Shown: piece by piece, positions 44,550-51,466 of the stretch | Position numbering within the stretch: position 1 is the first letter of the stretch | Layout of the letters: the number at the start of each line of letters is the position of its first letter | Assembly (NCBI RefSeq): GCF_000241465.1 | Contig: NZ_JH584235.1 | Location: 137,339-201,338, forward strand | Direction: 5' to 3' | Source: Sphingomonas echinoides ATCC 14820 | GTDB lineage: Bacteria > Pseudomonadota > Alphaproteobacteria > Sphingomonadales > Sphingomonadaceae | Length of the DNA stretch: 64,000 nt | The notes under the pieces: model-generated | Database searches by the model: none | What the model was told of the DNA's origin: nothing | What the model saw: the letters and a program-made list of their open reading frames with translations, nothing else | Program-made: the position numbers and the translations under genes

Positions 44550-46150
44550 GATTCGAGCTCCTTGAGACGCTCGCGCAGCGCGCGCTTGTCGATCTTGGTC
44601 GCCGACATGGGCCAATCGTCGGCGGCGACGAAATGGACCGCGCGCGGCACCTTGTAGCTCGCGATCCTGCCGCGGCAGTGACCGATCAGCAGTTCGGCAT
44701 CGGCCGCGTGGCCCGGATGCAGCTCGACGAATGCGACGGGAACCTCGTCAAGGCGAACGTCGGGGCGGCCGACCACCTCGGCGGTCTTGACCGCGGGATG
44801 GGTCGCCAGAAACGCTTCCACCTCGATCGCGGCGACATTCTCCCCGCCGACCTTGAGCATGTCCTTGTAGCGACCGCCGAAGACGAGGCTGCCACCCGGT
44901 AGCCGAGTGTAGAGGTCGCCGGTGTGCAGATAGCCGTCGCGCGTAAGCGCTTCGGCGGTCTTCTCGGGCGCCGCCCAATACTGGTCCATGACGTTGTAGC
45001 CGCGCACCAGAATCTCGCCGAGCGATCCATCGGGTAGATCCGCGCCGGTTTCGGGGTCGACGATCCGAATGTCGATCCCGGGCGAGGGGCGGCCGTGTGT
45101 GTTCGAACGCGATTCAGCGGTTTCGTCGGCATCGCACAGCGCGAAGATCCCCGCGGTTTCCGTCATGCCGCATGCCTGGATGACTTCGGTCTGCGGCAGC
45201 AGATGCTGCACCTCGTCGACCAGCGTCGGCGGCGCGATGATGAACAGATAGCGCAGGCGATCCAGTCGCGCGGCATCGAACTCCGCATGGGCGATCAGGC
45301 CCTGCATGATGGCGGAGAACCAAGGCCAGGCGAGGGTGACGCCTTCCTTGTACATCAAGTTGAGCGCACGCCCGGCATCGAAATAGGTGTCGGTCAGAAA
45401 GGTGCCTGCGACGCCGAGCGATCCGATGAACGGGGCCAGCGTGCCGATGTGGAACAGCGGGCCCGCACCCCATGTCACGTCCTTGCCGTCGACCTTGAGG
45501 CGATACCGCGCCCGTTCGACCGGACCACGAGTCACGGCCTCGTGGCTCAGGACGCATCCCTTGGGATTGGCGGTGGTGCCCGAGGTATAGATGATCAGCG
45601 CCGGGTCGCGGACCCGGACCGCACGGCGTTCGCGCTCGATGGCCTCGGGCGGCACGGCGTCGGCGAGCGCGGCAAACTGCGGCGCACCGATCAATCCCTC
45701 GCGCGCCGCGCCACGCGCCAGCGCGACATGCATGAGACGTGCGGGACGATTCACACCGATCGCATCCGCCAACACGTCGGGAAAGGATACCGGATCGTCG
45801 GGATGGTCGCTCGTGACGATTGCGACCAGGTCGGCGTTACGAATGATGAACCCGAGTTCGGCGGATTTATGCCGGGCGTTCATCGGGACCGCGACGCACC
45901 CCAGCAGCGCGATCCCAATCAAGGTCTCGGCATATTCGACACAGTTGGGAATCAGGATGCCGACATGCTCGCCGCGGACAACGCCGAGCGCGGCGAGCGA
46001 CCGTGCGACTCGAACCGCGCCGGCTTGCAATTGGGCGTAGGTCGCGCGTTGCCCCGGCAGGACCAGCGCGTCGCGCTCGGGGTGTTCGTGCGCACTACGC
46101 ACGACCAGATCGCCGAGTGTCGAAACCTCAGTGGCGATGATCTCGCTCAT
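44546..46150 (-). CDS. AMP-dependent acyl-CoA ligase
   Basis: The 534-residue ANL enzyme has LIIYTSGTTANPKGCVLSHEA, IQACGMTETAGIFALCD, YLHTGDLYTRLPGGSLVFGGRYKDMLKVGGENVAAIEVE and SATKIDKRALRERL (Lys). In the camphor route the lactone-derived cyclopentenylacetic acid must be activated to its CoA ester before further ring attack; this ligase is well placed for that step. It lies behind the operator at 46229-46246. Confidence 0.88.
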   Translation of the reverse strand: MSEIIATEVSTLGDLVVRSAHEHPERDALVLPGQRATYAQLQAGAVRVARSLAALGVVRGEHVGILIPNCVEYAETLIGIALLGCVAVPMNARHKSAELGFIIRNADLVAIVTSDHPDDPVSFPDVLADAIGVNRPARLMHVALARGAAREGLIGAPQFAALADAVPPEAIERERRAVRVRDPALIIYTSGTTANPKGCVLSHEAVTRGPVERARYRLKVDGKDVTWGAGPLFHIGTLAPFIGSLGVAGTFLTDTYFDAGRALNLMYKEGVTLAWPWFSAIMQGLIAHAEFDAARLDRLRYLFIIAPPTLVDEVQHLLPQTEVIQACGMTETAGIFALCDADETAESRSNTHGRPSPGIDIRIVDPETGADLPDGSLGEILVRGYNVMDQYWAAPEKTAEALTRDGYLHTGDLYTRLPGGSLVFGGRYKDMLKVGGENVAAIEVEAFLATHPAVKTAEVVGRPDVRLDEVPVAFVELHPGHAADAELLIGHCRGRIASYKVPRAVHFVAADDWPMSATKIDKRALRERLKELES

Positions 46151-46228
46151 CTACATCCTCTCCATCGCGTGCCCGTTGACGTGGCCATCGCCTGTGTTCG
46201 GGGAAACATGAAAAAAGACTCGCCTGTC

Positions 46229-46246
46229 GTCAACACAAGAGTTGAC
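46229..46246. promoter_or_regulatory. Block B operator GTCAAC-N6-GTTGAC
   Basis: GTCAACACAAGAGTTGAC is a perfect palindrome in the 190-base gap between the acyl-CoA ligase and the LLM gene. TTGACA (46242-46247) may be the -35 box of the forward operon. Confidence 0.75.
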
Positions 46247-46340
46247 AACTCGCCCTGAACGCTGTTGGATTGAGTGGTCGACGCGACGTCGGCCACGGGC
46301 GGGGCGCGCAAGCGGAACCGGAATTCTGGGCGGAGAGGCA

Positions 46341-47495
46341 ATGAAGTTTCACTTGATGCAGACCGGCGTCGTAGGTCGCCGGCACGAGATCGAGGCAGGC
46401 ATGGCCGGTCAACGGCCCGAACTGTATCAGCGCTTCCTCGAGGAAGTGAAAGGGTACGTCCAACTCGCCGACGAGCTTGGCTTCTACGGCTATTGCCAGC
46501 CCGAACATCACCTTCAGATCGAGGGCTTCGAAGCGAACAACCATCCGGGGATGTTCAGCCTGTTCGTCGGCCAGCACTGCAAGCGGATGCACGCCGGGAT
46601 CATGGGCTACACCATGACCACGCACAATCCGGTGCGCGTCGCCGAGGAGATCGCGACGCTCGACCATATGCTGCAGGGACGGCTTTATTGCGGCTTCACG
46701 CGTGGCTATCACGCCCGCTGGGTCGATGCTTACGGGATCAAGGAGGGCGTCGGCGCGACGACGCCCGACAACGTCAAGGCGCGCGACGAGCAGGACGCGC
46801 GCAATCGTTCGTTGTTCGAGGAGGGCGTGCGCGTCGTCAAAAAGGCGTGGGCCAACGACGTGTTCAGCCACAAAGGCGAGAATTGGCAATTCCCGCCCGA
46901 GGGCGGCTCCGGCGGCCACCCTGCCTACGCCAAATACGGCAAGGGGCAGGACGAAAACGGGCGGGTCCAGCAGATCGGGATCGCGCCGCTTCCCTATCAG
47001 CGCCCGCACCCGCCGATTTACGGGGGCTTCGCCGCGTCGGGCCGTACGATCGACTTCTGGGCGGAAGAGGGCGGCAAGCTGATCGTGCTCTCGGACAACC
47101 TCGACTTCTGCGAGAAGCTGAACGAGCGCTACATCGCCACCGCCGCCAAGAACGGTCGTCAGGTCACCAATTCGGAAGCATCGGCCTGGGGCGGCTTCCT
47201 GATGCTGACCAACGACAAGGACCGCGCCGATTACCTGATGAAGGAGCACATGTGGTTCTGGGACGAATGGTTCATCCCGATGGGCCAGCGTCCACCCAAC
47301 GTCCTGATCGGCAGCGCCGACGAGATCGCCGACCGCATCGGCGAGGCGCACGATCGTCTCGGGTTCGACGAACTGTTCCTGATGTTCGGTCAGGGTCACC
47401 TCGAGCCCGAGGCCAATCAGGAAGAGCTGGACAAGTTCATCAGCAAGGTGGCGCCGCGGTTCGCGACCAAGGACGCCGCCGGCACATTCGTTTGA
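46341..47495 (+). CDS. LLM-class flavin-dependent oxidoreductase
   Basis: The 384-residue luciferase-like protein has QLADELGFYGYCQPEHHLQIEGFEANNHPGMFSLFVG, LDHMLQGRLYCGFTRGYHARWVDAYGI and QRPHPPIYGGFAASG, the usual FMN-binding and barrel elements. It is not close to the two diketocamphane-type enzymes, so its substrate differs. GGAGAGG precedes ATG 46341. It leads the forward operon of LLM, LLM, MDR and SDR genes. It could oxygenate a later monocyclic intermediate (inference). Confidence 0.87.
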   Translation: MKFHLMQTGVVGRRHEIEAGMAGQRPELYQRFLEEVKGYVQLADELGFYGYCQPEHHLQIEGFEANNHPGMFSLFVGQHCKRMHAGIMGYTMTTHNPVRVAEEIATLDHMLQGRLYCGFTRGYHARWVDAYGIKEGVGATTPDNVKARDEQDARNRSLFEEGVRVVKKAWANDVFSHKGENWQFPPEGGSGGHPAYAKYGKGQDENGRVQQIGIAPLPYQRPHPPIYGGFAASGRTIDFWAEEGGKLIVLSDNLDFCEKLNERYIATAAKNGRQVTNSEASAWGGFLMLTNDKDRADYLMKEHMWFWDEWFIPMGQRPPNVLIGSADEIADRIGEAHDRLGFDELFLMFGQGHLEPEANQEELDKFISKVAPRFATKDAAGTFV

Positions 47496-47536
47496 TCATC
47501 TAAAACGCGCAAAAACATCGAATTAGGAGAGAGGCC

Positions 47537-48649
47537 ATGGCTATGCAGTGCGGGGTATTCATGACCCCTTACAATCCACCCGAGCGCACGCCGCGCCAGG
47601 TGTTCGACTGGGCGGTCGATATCGCGCGCATCTGCGACGAATCCGGCTACGCCGATTACATGATCGGCGAACATTACACCCTCGGCTGGGAAAACATTCC
47701 GCTGCCCGAGGCGGTGATCGCCGCGTGCGCCCAGACCACCAAGAAGCTGCGCTTCGCGCCGATGGCGCACCTGCTGCCGTATCACGATCCCGCGACACTC
47801 GCGATCCGCATCGGCTGGCTGAGCCAGGTGATGGAAGGCCGCTACTTTCTCGGCGTCGCGCCGGGCGGGCACCACACCGATGCCATCCTGCACGGCTACG
47901 ACAATATCGGCCCGCTGCCGCCGCGCCAGCTCGAGGTCCTGCGCCTCATGGAGCGCGTCTGGGAGCGCAAGCCCTTCCAGGAGAAGGGCGAGTGGTATCA
48001 GGCCGGCTTCCCGGGCCCTGACACGATGCCCGAATATTGGGTGGAGCTGTCGAACAACAATCCGTACGGGGGTCGTGAGAATCTCGAAGTCGCCGTGACC
48101 GCGCTGTCGATGAATTCCAAGTCGATGGAGTTTGCCGGATCGCGCAACTACAGCCCGATCTCGTTCTTCGGCGGCACGCCGCAGATGCGCGCGCACTGGG
48201 ACACGTGGGCGAGCTCGATGGAAGCGGCTGGGTTCAAGCCCGAGCGCAAGCGCTACCGGGTGTGCCGCGACATCTTCATCGCCGACACCGATGCGGAAGC
48301 GAAGCGGCTGTTCCTCAAGAGCGGCATGATGCGGACGTGGAAGCACTATCTCAAGGAGATCTACGTCAAGTTCCGCCTGTTCGACGGGATTATCGCCGAC
48401 TCCGGTGTCGACATCACGCCGGAGAATATCGACGAGGACTTCCTGGCGGAGCATGTCGTGCTGTGCGGCTCGCCCGAGACCGTCATCGAAAAGCTCGAGA
48501 AACTGGCTGACCAGGTTGGCGGGTGGGGGCAGATCGTCGCCAACCAGCATGACAGCCTCGACGATCCCAAGCCGTGGGAGGAATCGCTCCGCCGGCTCGC
48601 GACCGAAGTGTGCCCGAAGGTCCGCATGCCGGATCTCGAGACCGCCTGA
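47537..48649 (+). CDS. camE25: 2,5-Diketocamphane monooxygenase-like FMN monooxygenase (LLM family)
   Basis: The 370-residue enzyme is collinear, as I recall the sequence, with P. putida 2,5-diketocamphane 1,2-monooxygenase: GVFMTPYNPPERTPRQVFDW, DYMIGEHYTLGWENIPLPE, FLGVAPGGHHTDAILHGY, AGFPGPDTMPEY, NYSPISFFGG and FLAEHVVLCGSPETV. It would insert an oxygen beside the ring ketone of a bicyclic diketone using FMNH2. AGGAGAG precedes ATG 47537. The neighbours (MDR and SDR genes) would make its diketone substrate. Confidence 0.87.
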   Translation: MAMQCGVFMTPYNPPERTPRQVFDWAVDIARICDESGYADYMIGEHYTLGWENIPLPEAVIAACAQTTKKLRFAPMAHLLPYHDPATLAIRIGWLSQVMEGRYFLGVAPGGHHTDAILHGYDNIGPLPPRQLEVLRLMERVWERKPFQEKGEWYQAGFPGPDTMPEYWVELSNNNPYGGRENLEVAVTALSMNSKSMEFAGSRNYSPISFFGGTPQMRAHWDTWASSMEAAGFKPERKRYRVCRDIFIADTDAEAKRLFLKSGMMRTWKHYLKEIYVKFRLFDGIIADSGVDITPENIDEDFLAEHVVLCGSPETVIEKLEKLADQVGGWGQIVANQHDSLDDPKPWEESLRRLATEVCPKVRMPDLETA

Positions 48650-48706
48650 CCACGATCATCGCCGCACCGGCCGAGATGCCGGGCGGCGCCCTGAGGAGAG
48701 ACTGAT

Positions 48707-49795
48707 ATGGCGACCGGCCGCGCGACGGTGCTCGTTGAACCGAACAAGCTCGAGACCTGGGACGTGCCGGTGGTCGATCCCGAGCCCGGCGGCGCGCTGG
48801 TCAGGATCGTCGTCGGCGGGGTCTGCGGCAGCGACGTTCATATCACGACCGGCGAGGCCGGGATCATGCCGTTTCCGATCATCCTCGGCCATGAGGGGAT
48901 CGGCCGGGTCGAGAAGCTCGGCGGGATCGAGACCGATTATGCCGGCGTCCCGGTCAAGCCCGGCGATCTCGTCTACTGGTCGCCAATTGCAGCCTGCCAT
49001 CGCTGCTACACCTGCAACGTGCTCAACGAGACGCCGTGTGACAATTCGCGGTTTTTCGAGCATGCGGAGAAGCCAAATTGGGGCAGCTATGCAGACTATG
49101 CCTGGCTGCCGAACGGCCTTGCTTTCTTCAAGCTGCCCGATGGCGCCGACCCGCTCGCGGTTGCGGCGCTCGGCTGCGCGCTGCCGACCGTGCTGCGAGG
49201 GTTCGACCGCTGCGGTCCAGTCAAGATGGGCGAGGCAGTCGTCGTGCAGGGGGCAGGGCCGGTCGGACTGTCCGCCATCCTCGTCGCTGCGCAAGCCGGC
49301 GCGCGGGACGTGATCGTCATCGACGGCGTCGACCAACGGCTCGAGGTTGCTCGCTCGCTCGGGGCAACCGCGACTATCTCGCTCAAGGACTCGCCCGAGG
49401 AGCGTAAGCGCAAGATTTACGATATTACGGGTCCGGGCGGACCCTCGCTGGTCGTCGAGGCGGCCGGGGTGCTGCCGGCGTTCCCGGAAGGAGTCGATCT
49501 GACCGGGCCGCACGGTCGCTACGTCATCCTGGGCCTATGGGGCGCTATCGGCACCCAGCCGATTTCGCCGCGCGACATGACGACCAAGAACCTCACCATC
49601 GCCGGCGCGACTTTCCCGCGGCCCAAGCATTATTACGAAGCGATGCACCTCGCGGCCCGGCTGCAGGACGAGGTTCCGCTGGCGTCCTTGGTCACGCATC
49701 GCTTCTCGATCGAGGATGCCGGCCGCGCGCTCGACGCAGTGCACAAGGGCGAGGTCATCAAGGCGGTCATCGACCCCGAGCATGCCGCAGCTTGA
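48707..49795 (+). CDS. Zinc-dependent MDR alcohol dehydrogenase
   Basis: The 362-residue enzyme has catalytic zinc ligands Cys40 and His62-Glu63, structural zinc Cys97, Cys100, Cys103 and Cys111, and the NAD motif VVQGAGPVGLSAILVAAQAGA. It oxidises a secondary alcohol to a ketone. By position it is the best candidate for a CamD-like dehydrogenase acting on the P450 product. GAGGAGAG precedes the ATG. Confidence 0.88.
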   Translation: MATGRATVLVEPNKLETWDVPVVDPEPGGALVRIVVGGVCGSDVHITTGEAGIMPFPIILGHEGIGRVEKLGGIETDYAGVPVKPGDLVYWSPIAACHRCYTCNVLNETPCDNSRFFEHAEKPNWGSYADYAWLPNGLAFFKLPDGADPLAVAALGCALPTVLRGFDRCGPVKMGEAVVVQGAGPVGLSAILVAAQAGARDVIVIDGVDQRLEVARSLGATATISLKDSPEERKRKIYDITGPGGPSLVVEAAGVLPAFPEGVDLTGPHGRYVILGLWGAIGTQPISPRDMTTKNLTIAGATFPRPKHYYEAMHLAARLQDEVPLASLVTHRFSIEDAGRALDAVHKGEVIKAVIDPEHAAA

Positions 49796-49828
49796 TCATC
49801 CCTGACTGCGAAGAGTTCGGAGGCGCGT

Positions 49829-50629
49829 ATGGGTAACAGGCTCGACGGCAAGGTGTGCATCGTCACGGGCGCCGGCAGCGGAATGGGTCGGGCCTGTGCT
49901 GCCGAGATGGCACGGCAGGGCGGTCGCGTCGTCGTCACCGATATCAATGAAGCAGCCATCGAGGAGACGTTGGCGGGCATCGCGGCCGAGGGGGGCGAGG
50001 GCGCACCGTTCGTGTGTAATCTGCGCAAGCCCGACGAGATCGGTGCGCTGATTGCGTTCGCGGCCGGCCGTTTCGGCGGCATCGATGTCCTGCACAACAA
50101 TGCCGCGGTGCACGAGACCGATCTCACCAATCAGACGTCGATCGAGGAACTGCCCGACGACATCTGGGACGCGGTGTACGAGATCAACCTCAGGGCGATC
50201 TGGCTGGCGATCAAATATGCGACGCCGCATCTCAAGGAATCGAAGCGCGGGCCGGCCATCGTCAATGTCGCATCGACAGGCTCGTTCGTCTCCTATCCGC
50301 AGGCCGGCGCCTATTGCGCGACCAAGGGCGGCGTCCTGATGCTGACCAAGGCAGCAGCGGTCGACCTCGCGAAGTACGGCATCCGCTGCAACTGCTACTG
50401 CCCGGGCGCGATCGACACGCCGATGGTGCAGAAATATTACGAGGCCGCGCCGGACAAGGCGGCGATCATGTCGGTGCTGACGGGCGCGCATCTTATCCCG
50501 CGGCTCGGCCGCCCCGAGGAGGTGGCCAAGCTCGCATGCTTCCTCGCCTCTGACGACAGTTCGTTCACCACCGGCGCAGCGTATGTGATCGATGGCGGCA
50601 CGCTCGCCTGGCGAGGCGTCAACGCCTAG
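49829..50629 (+). CDS. SDR-family dehydrogenase
   Basis: The 266-residue short-chain dehydrogenase has the cofactor motif TGAGSGMG (13-20), Asp38 favouring NAD, and catalytic Ser149, Tyr162 and Lys166 (ASTGSF ... AYCATK). The usual NNAG reads NNAA. It is last in the LLM-LLM-MDR-SDR operon and overlaps the stop of the convergent CMD-like gene by four bases. A second alcohol dehydrogenase would suit oxidation at another ring position or of a borneol-like alcohol. Confidence 0.87.
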   Translation: MGNRLDGKVCIVTGAGSGMGRACAAEMARQGGRVVVTDINEAAIEETLAGIAAEGGEGAPFVCNLRKPDEIGALIAFAAGRFGGIDVLHNNAAVHETDLTNQTSIEELPDDIWDAVYEINLRAIWLAIKYATPHLKESKRGPAIVNVASTGSFVSYPQAGAYCATKGGVLMLTKAAAVDLAKYGIRCNCYCPGAIDTPMVQKYYEAAPDKAAIMSVLTGAHLIPRLGRPEEVAKLACFLASDDSSFTTGAAYVIDGGTLAWRGVNA

Positions 50630-51300
50630 CGCGTACCGACATGCTCGGGCGCGCTCGCGGCCAGATCGAGCATCTCGAAAATCTGGTTCGGGCTGACACC
50701 GAGCGAGAGCGCGTTACGCAAATGAAGCCGGAATCCGGGGAGGAAGCGGTGCGCCGGCGTCGCATCGCACGCCATCGCGATCAACTCCTTCTGGCGCGCC
50801 CGGACATGCCCGCTCTTCCACGGAACGGCGCAATAATCGAAGAAGGCGACGAACTGATCGGACGACAGCCGCAGCATCGCGCCGAGAAAGCCCGGTACTT
50901 CCTGTTCGAACCCGGACCAGAATGGATCATCGCCAACATAGCGTTGCCATAGCTCGGCCTCGGATGGCGTGAGCGAGCGCTCAGCGTCGCCGCGCGCCTG
51001 CGCCAGCGGGACGGACGCTGCCATCAGCGAGTGGACGCCGAGCCCCGAGACCAGCGACAGCACTTCCTGCAACTGGTCGATCGTCGCCCCGTCGCCCAGT
51101 GCCTGCGCGATCGCCTCGGCGATGGCGTCGCGATCGAGGCTCGTCATGCTGACCGCCAGACCGAACCGAATGAGCGCGATGTCGAGCGCGGCGAGCGACG
51201 CCGCGCCCGGGGCGCCGCCGACCATGTCACGGGCAATATCGCGCATGTCGTCGAGAGAAACGGCGGCCGACCGTGGCATTTCTGTATCGCTCTCCGACAA
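50626..51300 (-). CDS. Carboxymuconolactone decarboxylase (AhpD-like) family protein
   Basis: The 224-residue all-helical protein has two CMD-like repeats: DAIAEAIAQALGDGATIDQLQEVLSLVSGLGVHSL and KELIAMACDATPAHRFLPGFRLHLRNALSLGVSPNQIFEMLDLAA. The AhpD CxxC pair is absent, so a peroxidase role is unlikely; a decarboxylase, lactonase or isomerase role is open. It is divergent from the TonB receptor gene across two block B operators. Confidence 0.78.
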   Translation of the reverse strand: MSESDTEMPRSAAVSLDDMRDIARDMVGGAPGAASLAALDIALIRFGLAVSMTSLDRDAIAEAIAQALGDGATIDQLQEVLSLVSGLGVHSLMAASVPLAQARGDAERSLTPSEAELWQRYVGDDPFWSGFEQEVPGFLGAMLRLSSDQFVAFFDYCAVPWKSGHVRARQKELIAMACDATPAHRFLPGFRLHLRNALSLGVSPNQIFEMLDLAASAPEHVGTR

Positions 51301-51323
51301 AATCGCCTCCGTAAAAACGCGCC

Positions 51324-51341
51324 GTCAACTTTGGCGTTGAC
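51324..51341. promoter_or_regulatory. Block B operator, first of a tandem pair
   Basis: GTCAACTTTGGCGTTGAC is a perfect palindrome, 23 bases upstream of the CMD-like start and 34 bases (centre to centre) from the next copy. Confidence 0.75.
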
Positions 51342-51357
51342 GACTTCCGATTCTTTC

Positions 51358-51375
51358 GTCAACCTTAGTGTTGAC
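51358..51375. promoter_or_regulatory. Block B operator, second of a tandem pair
   Basis: GTCAACCTTAGTGTTGAC is a perfect palindrome on the TonB receptor side. TTGACA (51371-51376) can serve as its -35 box. Two sites about three helical turns apart may allow cooperative binding. Confidence 0.75.
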
Positions 51376-51466
51376 AGAGTGATCGTGATCCAAAAACGCG
51401 ACGCTGGCAACCGGCCGACAGGGCCGGATCATCAAGGCCAATGGCCGGGAGAGGGAGGTTGAACGA

